Part shown: in pieces, positions 14,581 through 22,831 of the stretch
Numbering within the stretch: position 1 is the stretch's first letter
Layout: every line of letters starts with the position of its first letter
Source: a virus
Reading direction: 5' to 3' (one strand)
Length of the DNA stretch: 26,559 nt
Virus record (IMG/VR): IMGVR_UViG_3300019776_000339
Coordinates: 1 to 26,559 of that record
Notes under the pieces: model-generated
Seen by the model: the letters and a program-made list of their open reading frames with translations, nothing else
What the model was told of the DNA's origin: nothing
Databases searched by the model: none
Made by a program: the position numbers and the translations under genes

Positions 14581-15297
14581 CTAAAACTGCTTGCTCTGTG
14601 CCTTTTTGATCTGCCGTTGTCGATCCGCCGCAATCCACTCAGCCGTACTCATGGTCTTGATTGAGCGCGGGTCAGTGGTGTCGTAAGCGGGTGCGTTGGA
14701 ACTACGCGCACCGACAGGCGCAATCGGTTCAGGCGCCTTGGTTGTCGTCTTGATCGGAGGATTTGCGGCCAGTTTGGCCTCGATCTTACCGATCTCTTTC
14801 GCTTGCACAAAAGGCGTGAGACGCGAGATTCGATCTGCTTCTTTGGGGTTGGACCCCAGGAAGTAAGCAATCTCTGGCCCAATTTCGGAAGCCTGAATGG
14901 TCTGCGCCATCGCATCCGTAATGGGCAATCGGGGGTTGTAGGCGACCTGGTCAAAGTCTTCGTACTTGTCCCGAATGCTGTCTTCACGTTCGCGATACTC
15001 GTCCAACCGTGCCGCATCCTGTTTCCTGCGGACCATCTCCTCGGCCAGGGCTTGGGCGTACTCCTCGGTCGTGGAGAAATTGTCTGCTGGCGGCAGCGAT
15101 GTAGCGGGCTGCGAGGCCTGCGAAGATTGCTGGCGTTCCCATTTGCTTCTCTCACGGGCGAGTCGTTTGCCGATGAGTGCGTCTACTTCCTCTTGCGAGA
15201 ATGTTTTGGCCGGTTCAGGTGTTACCTCGGATTCCGGGGCGACCGTCGCCTCCGGTTCCGGCGCGGGAATTGCGTCCGCTATGACTTCATCTTCCAT
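14581..15297 (-). CDS. Scaffold protein for capsid assembly
   Basis: The 238-residue product is highly charged and helical, with an acidic, proline-rich N-terminus (IPAPEPEATVAPESEVTPEP). A central coiled region follows (KTFSQEEVDALIGKRLARER, then EEYAQALAEEMVRRKQDAAR). A basic C-terminal tail (ADRQRQIKKAQSKQF) would bind coat, as the basic helix-turn-helix tail of P22 gp8 does. The position directly before the coat gene is the standard one. The SQEEVDALIGKRLARERSKWE motif is widely shared by phage scaffolds. It is expected to leave the procapsid before DNA packaging. Confidence 0.85.
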   Translation of the reverse strand: MEDEVIADAIPAPEPEATVAPESEVTPEPAKTFSQEEVDALIGKRLARERSKWERQQSSQASQPATSLPPADNFSTTEEYAQALAEEMVRRKQDAARLDEYREREDSIRDKYEDFDQVAYNPRLPITDAMAQTIQASEIGPEIAYFLGSNPKEADRISRLTPFVQAKEIGKIEAKLAANPPIKTTTKAPEPIAPVGARSSNAPAYDTTDPRSIKTMSTAEWIAADRQRQIKKAQSKQF

Positions 15298-15333
15298 TGT
15301 CGATTCCTGAGAATCCCGGATATGCCGTATCCG

Positions 15334-15891
15334 TTACGGTGCTACGAAACCTTGGGCGTTGAAATACACAGCGCCCGTGCCGCTCAAGGTCAGCGTCACC
15401 ACCTCCAGAAGGGTGGCGGCGGTGCCCCGCAGCGGCACATCGAATGTGATACCAACGGTGTTGGGAATACCCGCAGTACTGATTTTGGTGCGCCAGATCA
15501 CCGTGCCCGCAGCACCGTCACGCACAGCCAGTTCGGTTGCGGTGCCAAGAGTCTCGGACATGATCTGAATGTTGGTAATGTAGTTGCGCAGGCCAGCGGC
15601 GGCAGCGGCTTTGATGGTCACCGCCGTTGTCGTGTTCAAAATGCCGTTTGTTGCAGCCGCATAAGACCACGTGGCTTCCGGGACCGCGTAGGGCAGGTTG
15701 ACCACGGAACCTGCTGACGACATTGTCGCCCGCGCAGCGTCACCGGCAATAAGCGTCGTGGGGCTGGTAGCGGTGCGGACCACACCGCCAACGATCACCG
15801 GGTTTGCGCTGGTCGCCGCATCCTCTGCCACGTTACCCGCAATGGCAACTGATCCACCACTGACCGCCGGTACTCCGGGGAATTGGTTCAT
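15334..15891 (-). CDS. Probable virion protein, Ala/Thr/Val-rich (185 aa)
   Basis: The product begins MNQFPGVPAVSGGSVAIAGN and consists almost entirely of small and beta-branched residues. The second half (GLRNYITNIQIMSETLGTAT, ELAVRDGAAGTVIWRTKIST, then TLTLSGTGAVYFNAQGFVAP) matches a fold seen in small phage structural proteins with an ITN.Q......GT.L.I.DGA.GTV.W pattern. Charged residues are few, consistent with a capsid- or tail-exposed beta-sandwich. It is coupled to the upstream gene by an ATGA overlap and lies 36 bases before the scaffold. The exact role is unknown. Confidence 0.65.
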   Translation of the reverse strand: MNQFPGVPAVSGGSVAIAGNVAEDAATSANPVIVGGVVRTATSPTTLIAGDAARATMSSAGSVVNLPYAVPEATWSYAAATNGILNTTTAVTIKAAAAAGLRNYITNIQIMSETLGTATELAVRDGAAGTVIWRTKISTAGIPNTVGITFDVPLRGTAATLLEVVTLTLSGTGAVYFNAQGFVAP

Positions 15892-16184
15892 TTGTAGTAA
15901 CTCACGTTTAGCGTTGCGGTAGCGGCCTGCTGGATGAACCGGATACGGGTCAGGTCACCGTCGTACACCAGAGTCGCCCCTGCGGCCAGCGGCATTCCAA
16001 TGGCTGCGGTCGGTGCCGTGCCGTCATCGCGCCACCGCACACCCTGACCCTCGGGGACGATGATCGCCACAGTAGGCGTGGACGACAGGCCGTTGATATC
16101 GCGAACGGGGACACTGAGCGCAGTAGATGCCGTCAACACGGTGATCTGCTGATAACCGAGAACCGACGTTACGTCCTTGATCAT
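15888..16184 (-). CDS. Small virion-associated protein (98 aa)
   Basis: The product begins MIKDVTSVLGYQQITVLTAS and contains SVPVRDINGLSSTPTVAIIV, then EGQGVRWRDDGTAPTAAIGM, then LRIRFIQQAATATLNVSYY-like strands. The EGQGVRWRDDGTAPTA..G.PL.AG segment is one I recognise from many short beta-barrel-like phage proteins encoded among head genes. It is probably a structural component, but no specific role is known. It starts and ends in ATGA overlaps with its neighbours, so it is likely made in proportion to them. Confidence 0.68.
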   Translation of the reverse strand: MIKDVTSVLGYQQITVLTASTALSVPVRDINGLSSTPTVAIIVPEGQGVRWRDDGTAPTAAIGMPLAAGATLVYDGDLTRIRFIQQAATATLNVSYYK

Positions 16185-16543
16185 GCGAGAAACCTCAACT
16201 TGTATAAGGTGGACAGGTACAGTCCCACAATCTCGTCAATGATGTTCTGGATAGCCGTGTCAGCCTTGTCGCAAACATCATACCTTGCGGATTCGATTTC
16301 ATCCAACTGCGACTGCAAGAACTCAGTGACATTTGTCGTCTTCTTCGCCGATTGTAGCGTGATTGGCCCAATCAGACCGTGTCGTCCCTGATACGCCTCG
16401 GCAAACGAGTCCGCTAGCCCGACAATCTCATCGTAGAAGGTGTTCAGAGCCACGTGCTTGGCATAACTGCGCGTGTTCAGATGCACCGAGTGGGCAACAT
16501 CTCGAGCCAGGAACAGCACACCTACGAAGTCGGCAGGTTTCAT
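16181..16543 (-). CDS. DUF5856-like helical protein, ferritin/Dps-like features (120 aa)
   Basis: The product is all-helical in appearance. DVAHSVHLNTRSYAKHVALN, FYDEIVGLADSFAEAYQGRH and a C-terminal helical region (EIESARYDVCDKADTAIQNI) match the layout I know from DUF5856 proteins of phages (H..HL.T.SYA.H.AL..FYD.I..L.DS.AE.YQG..G). His18, His30, Asn34, Asp45 and Glu49 have the spacing of the Dps ferroxidase ligands (12, 4, 11 and 4), with Asn where Dps has Asp. The alternative is that the conserved Asp38 is the functional acid. Function in phages is unknown. The gene is embedded in the head-gene operon with ATGA overlaps on both sides. Confidence 0.65.
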   Translation of the reverse strand: MKPADFVGVLFLARDVAHSVHLNTRSYAKHVALNTFYDEIVGLADSFAEAYQGRHGLIGPITLQSAKKTTNVTEFLQSQLDEIESARYDVCDKADTAIQNIIDEIVGLYLSTLYKLRFLA

Positions 16544-16860
16544 AATCTCCGCGCCAGTACGCTCACAGCGACTGCAAGAGTTGCAATGACATCCTTGGCA
16601 TCTGCCAACGTGTTCACGTTAGCGTTGACCCACGCTTGCGCCTGCGCCGGAGTCAGTTTGGCAAGTGCGGCAAGCTTGCCGTTGGATCGGGCCACTTTGG
16701 CATCCGCCTCGTCAGGGGTGTCGGGGCGGGGCGGAATGTAGTCGGAGCCGGTGCGAACCTCGAAGCCGTTGCCAATGAACGTGACGTTTTTGGGGTCAGG
16801 TGTCGCAAACGCTGCGGTTTGACCGTCTAGGGTGGGAGCAAATGAAAGGATGGGCATCAT
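16540..16860 (-). CDS. Hypothetical virion-cluster protein (106 aa)
   Basis: ATG 16858-16860 is preferred: it forms a TGATG overlap with the upstream stop. A TTG one codon earlier and a second ATG one codon later are alternatives. The N-terminal half (PILSFAPTLDGQTAAFATPD, then FIGNGFEVRTGSDYIPPRPD) is extended and proline-containing. The C-terminal half is an Ala-rich helical region (LAALAKLTPAQAQAWVNANV). I do not recognise a family. The conserved-looking LTPAQAQAWVNANV..LADAK resembles short proteins found next to P22-type portal genes. No membrane segment is evident. Confidence 0.6.
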   Translation of the reverse strand: MMPILSFAPTLDGQTAAFATPDPKNVTFIGNGFEVRTGSDYIPPRPDTPDEADAKVARSNGKLAALAKLTPAQAQAWVNANVNTLADAKDVIATLAVAVSVLARRL

Positions 16861-17849
16861 CAAGATCCGTAGAATGCTTCGATTCGTGCGCCTTGCAGAA
16901 TGGAATACGATCCAGCATTGCCAAGTTGTATGGTTGCAGTCATCGTTACATCGTTTGCGGTGTTTACCGAAAAGAATGCTGCTGAGTTGTTAGTGTTGTT
17001 GACAGTATCGCCCTGGAAAGCAGGAGCATACTGTCGAGACACGCTATTGATATTCATGATGCTGCAAATGAAGGCAATCTGACCATTGTTTGGATCATTC
17101 GCCGCTTGACCCTGTTGCATGTATAAATTACCGGAACCACCAAAAGTTGTGGCAAGAACACTTTGCGACGTAACGGAACGATACAACCCCATGTGCGTTG
17201 TCCGCAAAGATCCATTTGGTCCCATGCTTCCACCGGGCACCGTAATCTGATAAGTGGCCGTTGCAGTACCAACCGCAGATTGTGAATAGTTACCGGCTGT
17301 AACACCACTTGGTTGCACTAACGTGGTTGGTACAAAAAGCTTCGGATCACCACTTGTATAACGTGCCGTGTACAACTGCACCGAGGTTGTGCTTTGAACC
17401 GCCGCGTAATACCAACCAGCAGTACCCAATCCTGTGATTGCCGGCATGTATATCCACACATTACCCGTGCTGAAGGGCAACGTAGGTAATGCGGTAACTA
17501 AACCTGTAGCGTTAATTGTAAACTGGTTGGTAGCCGTTCCTCCGGCTATAAGAAACGGGATCGCACTTTGAAACAGCACTCGAGGTGTGTTCTCGAACAG
17601 AGGAAACGCGCTGGTAGTGACGTTGTAGGTCAAGAAACCCGTCGCGTTGTTGATCGTCACGATCCCCTGCGACCCCGGTGAAAATACCGGAGAATCCTGC
17701 ATCTGCTCGTTGGTGTAGCTGTACACCACGTCACCGCTCTTCTGAGCAGACAGCGTGACAGTGCCCGTGCTGAAGTTGTTGGTCAGAGTCAGAATCTGAT
17801 CGACCTGCAAGGGAAACGATACGGTAGAGCCGGGGGCCAGAGTTGGCAT
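16860..17849 (-). CDS. Virion structural protein, beta-rich (329 aa)
   Basis: The product is poor in charged residues and rich in Thr, Ser, Asn, Gly, Gln and aromatic residues: GTVTLSAQKSGDVVYSY, GNVWIYMPAITGLGTAGWYY, then LYTARYTSGDPKLFVP and the end QGARIEAFYGS. This composition suits an exposed capsid or fibre-like protein. I do not recognise a family. The region for the C-terminal half is visibly AT-richer than its neighbours (hand counts of 26 and 23 G+C in 60 for 16921-16980 and 17041-17100, against 34 of 60 in the portal at 18061-18120). This suggests recent acquisition or rapid change. It starts one base after the portal stop. Confidence 0.68.
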   Translation of the reverse strand: MPTLAPGSTVSFPLQVDQILTLTNNFSTGTVTLSAQKSGDVVYSYTNEQMQDSPVFSPGSQGIVTINNATGFLTYNVTTSAFPLFENTPRVLFQSAIPFLIAGGTATNQFTINATGLVTALPTLPFSTGNVWIYMPAITGLGTAGWYYAAVQSTTSVQLYTARYTSGDPKLFVPTTLVQPSGVTAGNYSQSAVGTATATYQITVPGGSMGPNGSLRTTHMGLYRSVTSQSVLATTFGGSGNLYMQQGQAANDPNNGQIAFICSIMNINSVSRQYAPAFQGDTVNNTNNSAAFFSVNTANDVTMTATIQLGNAGSYSILQGARIEAFYGS

Positions 17850-17850
17850 A

Positions 17851-19902
17851 TCAGTCCTCAGTCATCAGGGCTTCACGCTGCGGTGCAGCACCCATCACAT
17901 CACCGGAGTCAATGGCCGCATGAAGCGTACCCATGACGATCTCTTGAATCTGCTCGGGCGTCATGCCCGCCTGCACTGCGCTGATGCGCTTGGTTTCGGC
18001 ATCATACTCCTTGATGCGCAATTCCTGCGCCTCCATCGACTTCGACACGTTCTGGAGCATCTGGTGCAACTGGTCGAGTTCCTGTCCCATCGCCTGAATC
18101 TGCTGATTCGCAGCCTGTAGCGCCGGGTCGTCCTGATCCTCAAGCAGTTTGGGATCAAGGGTCTTGCGCAGCCGCTCCGCCAGTTCCTTCGATCCCGGCC
18201 AATCCATGTTCTTGACGAACAGATCACCCGCCACAGCCCACAACTGCGGGTTACCCTGAAGGATCTGCGCCATCGCCTCCATCGACTCCTGGCGCTTGGT
18301 CATGTAGCTGGGACCAGTGGTGACCGCCACATCGTACTTGCCGACGCTAGGGTTGTAGATCTTCTCGATCACGACACCCGTCTCGTCCTGAATCTTGCGC
18401 ACCGGCTCTTGCTGCGACGGGTCGATCTTGACCATGCGCGTCTCGCCGTCCAGACCAATGATCCGAGCGATGCGCTGGGTGTCGTAGATCTTGGGGATCA
18501 GGTCGATGATCTGCCGGGTGCTGTAGCGCACGGCACGGGCGTTGTTGTCCACAAAGTGGTAGGTGCCCGTGTCGCCCTGCCGCTCCCGTGCGAGGATGGC
18601 CTTGCCGCTGCGCTCGTTGCTCGTGGCACCGATGCTGCTGTCGTACTGGCCCGTGGTGGCTTTGATGTCGTCGGCTGCGCCCAGTTTCGCTTGCAGCAGG
18701 CCACTGGAGGCCATCGGAGGCTGTGCGCGCTGCGGCAGGGGCAGCACAGCCCCTGCGCCATCGGTGACGTCGGGATTGATCTCAAGGTAGGGCCAGTTGG
18801 TGACGTTGGCCGTCTTCCACTGCTGCTCGTAGCCCTCGAACTGCCCACCGTAACCGACGAACGGTGCCTTGGGTGCCAGGGCCAGCATCTCGGCTTCCTG
18901 ACTCACCCAGTAGTTGTACATTCTCTGGGCATCCTTGGCGTTACGCACCAGACCCGAGATGTACAACTTGCCGTCCACCTCAAACTCGTTGCCCACCAGC
19001 CGGATAACGGGGATCCACTTACCCGCCCAATCCCGCTCCTCCAGCATCTCGTAGCCGTTGGTCTTGCACCACTTGACCGCACGCTTCGTGGCGGTACGAC
19101 TGCGGATCGGCTTGCCGAACATGGCCCGCATCTGCTTGTCCTCGGGCGACCCGTCAGGAACAGAGACGTTGCCGGGGTACAGGTTCAACTTGAACGTCTC
19201 GTTCTCGTAGTAGAAGTATTCGGCGATGCGGACGATCTTGTCCGTGTACCAGGATGCCAGCGATTGGTCACCCGTGCCATGCTCGATGAGCGTGGTCACG
19301 GGCGTGGCATCGGGATACTGGGCCTCATACTCGGCCTTGTCCATGTCCTCCGTGATGAAGCACCACTTGGCATCCGCGCCACAGGGGTCCTGAATCATCG
19401 GGTCCATGTAGACCGAGAACGAGTTGCGGATACGCACGATGCGGATGTCCTGGTCAAAGGACGTATCGTCGCAGTACTCGGTCAGCAGACGCCAGTAGCC
19501 TTCGCCGTAAGTGACCTGGTTCTCGCAGGCGGTGTCGTAGGCCACGTCGGCGTCCGACATATACTCGATGTGCCGCACCACACCGTCGTATATCTCCGCG
19601 ATCTCGGGATCGGCCTTGTCATCGACCGGGATCACCTTGCCACTGGGACGATTCTGCCGCTGGTCGTTGGTGACCTGCCGCACGTGCTGCGGCAACTTGT
19701 TGATGGTCAGACACGGGCGGGCGTTGATCGTCTGCCCCTGGATCGAGCCTCGAGTGGACAGTACGTCCGCAGGCCACTGCCACTGATTGTCAGGCGACCC
19801 CGCAAGGAACTTGAGGTCGTCTACCTGATTGTCGCGGTTGTCGGAGTAGGCTGACACCGCCATCCGCAGGCGCTGCCGCATTTGCGCCAGCTTGTCGCTC
19901 AT
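17851..19902 (-). CDS. Portal protein, P22 type
   Basis: The 683-residue product is close to the 725 residues of P22 gp1. Characteristic segments include QTINARPCLTINKLPQHVRQ, VTNDQRQNRPSGKVIPVDD, the FSVYMDPMIQDPCGADAKWC segment, and SSIGATSNERSGKAILARER near residue 430. These are recurrent in the P22 portal family. The C-terminal 100 residues form a long helical, Gln-rich barrel-like region (QIQAMGQELDQLHQMLQNVS), which P22 portal also has and which may project into the capsid. The protein forms the dodecameric ring through which terminase pumps DNA and to which gp4 attaches. It starts in an ATGA overlap with the 45-residue gene. Confidence 0.92.
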   Translation of the reverse strand: MSDKLAQMRQRLRMAVSAYSDNRDNQVDDLKFLAGSPDNQWQWPADVLSTRGSIQGQTINARPCLTINKLPQHVRQVTNDQRQNRPSGKVIPVDDKADPEIAEIYDGVVRHIEYMSDADVAYDTACENQVTYGEGYWRLLTEYCDDTSFDQDIRIVRIRNSFSVYMDPMIQDPCGADAKWCFITEDMDKAEYEAQYPDATPVTTLIEHGTGDQSLASWYTDKIVRIAEYFYYENETFKLNLYPGNVSVPDGSPEDKQMRAMFGKPIRSRTATKRAVKWCKTNGYEMLEERDWAGKWIPVIRLVGNEFEVDGKLYISGLVRNAKDAQRMYNYWVSQEAEMLALAPKAPFVGYGGQFEGYEQQWKTANVTNWPYLEINPDVTDGAGAVLPLPQRAQPPMASSGLLQAKLGAADDIKATTGQYDSSIGATSNERSGKAILARERQGDTGTYHFVDNNARAVRYSTRQIIDLIPKIYDTQRIARIIGLDGETRMVKIDPSQQEPVRKIQDETGVVIEKIYNPSVGKYDVAVTTGPSYMTKRQESMEAMAQILQGNPQLWAVAGDLFVKNMDWPGSKELAERLRKTLDPKLLEDQDDPALQAANQQIQAMGQELDQLHQMLQNVSKSMEAQELRIKEYDAETKRISAVQAGMTPEQIQEIVMGTLHAAIDSGDVMGAAPQREALMTED

Positions 19903-20036
19903 TTCTTCTTCGCTTGCGCCTTGCGTTGAGTGGCATGCGCGATGGCGACGGCCTGCTTCTGCGGCTTGCCAGCCGCCACCTCGGCCTTCACGTTAGCCCG
20001 GAAAGCCGTCTGCGTGGGTGACTTTTTAAGCGGCAT
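19899..20036 (-). CDS. Small basic conserved phage protein (45 aa)
   Basis: The start is ATG 20034-20036; longer versions of the frame run into the previous gene out of phase. The product, MPLKKSPTQTAFRANVKAEV followed by AAGKPQKQAVAIAHATQRKA and a lysine tail, is a pattern I recognise in many phages (PL.KG.SQ.....N.K.E..AGKPQKQAVAIA...R). It is strongly basic, with about a quarter Lys and Arg. It may bind nucleic acid or the portal. It lies between terminase and portal and overlaps the portal start, so the two are coupled. Function unknown. Confidence 0.75.
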   Translation of the reverse strand: MPLKKSPTQTAFRANVKAEVAAGKPQKQAVAIAHATQRKAQAKKK

Positions 20037-20041
20037 GGTGC

Positions 20042-20455
20042 TTAGATGCAGTGGATCAGCGCGTAGTTGACGATCACAGCCTCGCCCAGCGCACCGGCTG
20101 TGGTGTTGCGCAGCGTGATGCTGGCCGAACCGGCGGACATCGAATTGACCCATATGTTGTACGCACCCACGGTCGCGTTACCGCTGATGGTGAGGATCAG
20201 AATGTCGTTGGAACTGATGTACGAGTTGTTCAGCGTGAACGACACGTTGGTCGTGGCACCCAGCGACGCCGCGTTCATCGTGATCCGACCCGCAGGCCGG
20301 TTCAACGTCACTGTGGTGGACTTGTCAGTCGCCTGAGTGACCGCACCCTGCGCTGCGGCGGTATATCCGAGTTCTTGATCAACGTATACACGGTCTGCGC
20401 CGATGATATTCTGGTCTTCAAAGGCGACACCGATGGATTTTGTGTTGGAAGTCAT
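20042..20455 (-). CDS. Small beta-rich structural protein (137 aa)
   Basis: The start is ATG 20453-20455, an ATGA overlap with the terminase stop; the open frame extends further upstream only through the terminase gene in another phase. The product begins MTSNTKSIGVAFEDQNIIGA and continues with TTVTLNRPAGRITMNAASLG, then VSFTLNNSYISSNDILILTI and SASITLRNTTAGALGEAVIV. The regular alternation and the ending NYALIHCI resemble small head or tail accessory proteins with a single beta-sandwich. The likely role is virion decoration, but there is no decisive motif. Confidence 0.68.
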   Translation of the reverse strand: MTSNTKSIGVAFEDQNIIGADRVYVDQELGYTAAAQGAVTQATDKSTTVTLNRPAGRITMNAASLGATTNVSFTLNNSYISSNDILILTISGNATVGAYNIWVNSMSAGSASITLRNTTAGALGEAVIVNYALIHCI

Positions 20456-21975
20456 GCGCTCATCCAGGAAGAGTTCACTGCGGAATAGGCTACACGGCGC
20501 TCGGGCTTCGTCGAGGCCTGCCGATGCGCCACGGGGAATGCGAAAGTCACTGCAAGCGCGTCTGCGGCGTCGGGAGAGGGCAATCCACGCGCTTTCATGT
20601 CCTTTTTCGTCTCCAGAAACATCGTACCGGACGAGTTGGGCTTGGTTTTGGGGCCAATCAGGTCGGTTTTGAGCTGTCTGTCGTCGGGGATTGATGCCGA
20701 TTTCAGCCACTCACGCATCGCGCCCCAGATCTCGGCGCGCTTGTTGCCCCACATGATGCTGTTTTTGGCCTTCTGGCCAAAGTTCACCCCGCGAACCTTA
20801 TACCTCTGTTCGTTCAGCCGGTCAAGTATGCCGTAGCCCAGCCCACCCTCGTCCATCACCACCAGCGCAGGCTTGAACTCCTCGATGGCCTCGATCACAT
20901 GACCCACCACGGTCATCGTGTCGTCGCCCCGATAGCGTCGAATCTCGGTCAGATCCCGCCCCTGACGCACCACGATCACTGTCGAGTCCGCACCATGACG
21001 CGCAGGGTCGATGCCCAGCACCACCGGCGCTGTCGGGTCCTTGTACCGGGGCCGTTTCATCGCCTCGTTGACGATGTGCGGCCCGATGAACTGGTCATCA
21101 CCCGTCGTGGGGAACTCACCATAGACCTCGACACGGGCCTGGAACGAGTCCTCGCCATGCTCTGCGATGATCTGGTCATAGATGGCCTTGTCCGTGCCCT
21201 CCACCGACCGTGCGTCGATCTGCCGCGTCGTCCAGAAGTCCCGCTTGGCGTGGAAGCACTCATAGAAGTACCCCGACCCTCGACGCGGGTTACTGAACGC
21301 AAACCAGTAGCGATGCACGATAGGCTCGGTAAAGAACCCCGACGCCACTGACCATATCCCGTCCGGTATCCCGCTCGCCTCGTCGAAGATGACCATCATG
21401 CCGTCGTGGTTGTGCACCCCGGCATAGGCGTCCGGGTTTTCCTCCGACCACAGTTTCCCCTCCGCACCCCAGTACCGAGTGCCCTTCTTCAGGTCACGCT
21501 CCACCAGCGTCGCGATCCACGCCGCCGGTGCGAGGTTGGTCGCACTCACCTCCCACCAATGCGAGTTGATCGACATCGCCGCCCACTTGGTCAACTCACC
21601 CCAGGTCACCTTGCGCAACTGGTTCTCACTGTTGGCGCTCACGATGACGGACGAGCCGATCTTGGTCGAGAGCATCCACAGGATGAGCCAGCTTACCAGC
21701 GCGCTCTTGCCGATCCCCCGACCCGATGCCACAGCCTCCCGCAGCGCCTGGAGCACCGCCTCCGGGGCCGTGTTGGCGCTTATGTGCCGTGCGAGGTCGC
21801 GCAGCACCGTGCGCTGCCACACCCGTGGGCCTGAGAACTTCTCGAGTGGTGTGCCCTTCTGACCCCACGGGAACACGAACAGGACGAACGCCTCGGGGTC
21901 GTTGGCCAGCATCGGCGACCACAGGCGCGCCATCAACTCCTGCTCATCCTGCGCCGAATAGACGGGCTTCTGCAT
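20452..21975 (-). CDS. terL: Terminase large subunit (ATPase/nuclease)
   Basis: The 507-residue product is the DNA-packaging motor. The ATPase part has a Walker A (SGRGIGKS, residues 84-91), a Walker B with catalytic Glu (MVIFDE, ending at Glu199) and the SNP coupling motif (residues 228-230). The RNase H-like nuclease part has Asp323 in GIDPARHG, Asp375-Glu376 in VVMDEGG and a third acidic group in SPDAADAL (Asp469/Asp472). All key residues are present, so it should be active. It starts in a TGATG overlap with the small subunit. The enzyme cuts concatemeric DNA and translocates it through the portal. Confidence 0.95.
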   Translation of the reverse strand: MQKPVYSAQDEQELMARLWSPMLANDPEAFVLFVFPWGQKGTPLEKFSGPRVWQRTVLRDLARHISANTAPEAVLQALREAVASGRGIGKSALVSWLILWMLSTKIGSSVIVSANSENQLRKVTWGELTKWAAMSINSHWWEVSATNLAPAAWIATLVERDLKKGTRYWGAEGKLWSEENPDAYAGVHNHDGMMVIFDEASGIPDGIWSVASGFFTEPIVHRYWFAFSNPRRGSGYFYECFHAKRDFWTTRQIDARSVEGTDKAIYDQIIAEHGEDSFQARVEVYGEFPTTGDDQFIGPHIVNEAMKRPRYKDPTAPVVLGIDPARHGADSTVIVVRQGRDLTEIRRYRGDDTMTVVGHVIEAIEEFKPALVVMDEGGLGYGILDRLNEQRYKVRGVNFGQKAKNSIMWGNKRAEIWGAMREWLKSASIPDDRQLKTDLIGPKTKPNSSGTMFLETKKDMKARGLPSPDAADALAVTFAFPVAHRQASTKPERRVAYSAVNSSWMSA

Positions 21976-22565
21976 CAGTCCGTGGCGCCATCATCATCGA
22001 CTGCCCGACCCGTGTTGTGGTCGATTGTCGCTGGTCTCAGGGTCAATACCCGACTCTCGGCCTGCTGGAGCGCCCCGCTGACACTGATCGACACCGCCAT
22101 CTCGCTCGACTTGTTCTCACCGTAGCGCAGTCGATTGTGCGCCGACATGATCCGCCAGCGCGTGTCGATGCGCAACTTGTCACGACTGACGCTGTCGCTG
22201 GACGTCGGGTCGATGGAGTTGATCCCATCGGCGATCTCGATGAGTTCAGCGGCCAGCAACTCCGTGCGCATCTCTTGCGCCTCTTTGAACCGCTCGTAAC
22301 GGTCAGGGTTGCGCCTGACCCAGCGCCAGAACGCCTCGTATTCGACGATGCGGCTGTCTTCGTTGACAAACGACTTAAGCGAGCCGCCCTGAATGATGTG
22401 CGAGAGGGCGCGCTCGAACATGCCCTCGAATGTCGCCTCCATCACCTCCCGAGTGTTCTGCCGACGAGCGTCGGGCGAAGTGGGTACGGGGGTGGAGACA
22501 GGAGGAGCGTTCGAAGTGCTTACGAGCCAATGGGGTAGGTCCATCGTGTTGGCGCAGTGTTCCAC
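21975..22565 (-). CDS. terS: Terminase small subunit
   Basis: The frame opens with GTG 22563-22565; ATG 22542-22544 (MDLPHWL) is an alternative, and neither has a clear ribosome binding site. The protein of 189-196 residues has a variable Pro/Ser-rich start. A helical part follows (YEAFWRWVRRNPDRYERFKE, then AQEMRTELLAAELIEIADGI), and then RIDTRWRIMSAHNRLRYGEN. The last two match the TerS type in which an N-terminal DNA-binding region is followed by the RYE..KEAQ..R......EI.EIADG...D...K..IDTR.W..SA.NR.RYG signature. It recognises the packaging site and recruits the large subunit. It is the first gene of the late operon. Confidence 0.88.
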   Translation of the reverse strand: MEHCANTMDLPHWLVSTSNAPPVSTPVPTSPDARRQNTREVMEATFEGMFERALSHIIQGGSLKSFVNEDSRIVEYEAFWRWVRRNPDRYERFKEAQEMRTELLAAELIEIADGINSIDPTSSDSVSRDKLRIDTRWRIMSAHNRLRYGENKSSEMAVSISVSGALQQAESRVLTLRPATIDHNTGRAVDDDGATD

Positions 22566-22583
22566 GGTTTCATGGTATCACGA

Positions 22584-22612
22584 GGGGAGAAGAATGGGGA
22601 GGGGGATTGGGG
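22584..22612 (+). other. G-rich tract with G-quadruplex potential beside terS
   Basis: Four runs of four or five G (22584-22587, 22596-22599, 22601-22605, 22609-22612) are separated by loops of 8, 1 and 3 bases, which satisfies the usual intramolecular G-quadruplex pattern. Purine bias continues to about 22638. The tract lies 19 bases upstream of the terS start, so the C-rich complement would be in the late mRNA leader. Confidence 0.5.
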
Positions 22613-22831
22613 AATGACGGAATCGGGGAGGGAGAGGATACGCGATGCGTTTGCAAATTGAAAAAAAATTTTGGGATTTGTGGGGCCTCCCGTGCCAACA
22701 CTCCGCCGCGTCGGCCCTACCCGGGCCCTCGATTCCGAGACGCGGCCGCATCCGCCACCAGCGCCACCAGCGCCACCCGCCCCACCCATCCGCCACACGG
22801 CACCCACGCACTCGCGCCAGTGGGTCAGCTA
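22613..22831. other. Non-coding region between terS and the GCGTCA cluster
   Basis: No supported gene lies here. Positions 22656-22674 are an A/T island (eight A followed by TTTT). Reading leftward, TTTTCA, 18 bases and TATCCT form only a weak promoter candidate for the late operon. From 22686 to 22830 the plus strand is strikingly C-rich with CGCCACC words, including a tandem CGCCACCAG pair near 22755-22772. Open frames across it on both strands are low-complexity and lack ribosome binding sites. Confidence 0.4.

Noticed and set aside
14803-15717. 304-codon plus-strand frame across scaffold and the next virion gene
   Set aside because: It is antisense to two supported genes, and the product is low-complexity Arg/Gly/Cys-rich text with no recognisable motif.
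18409-19854. 481-codon open frame antisense to the portal gene
   Set aside because: It lies wholly inside the well-supported portal gene and lacks a ribosome binding site. Long antisense frames are expected in GC-rich genes with strong third-position bias.
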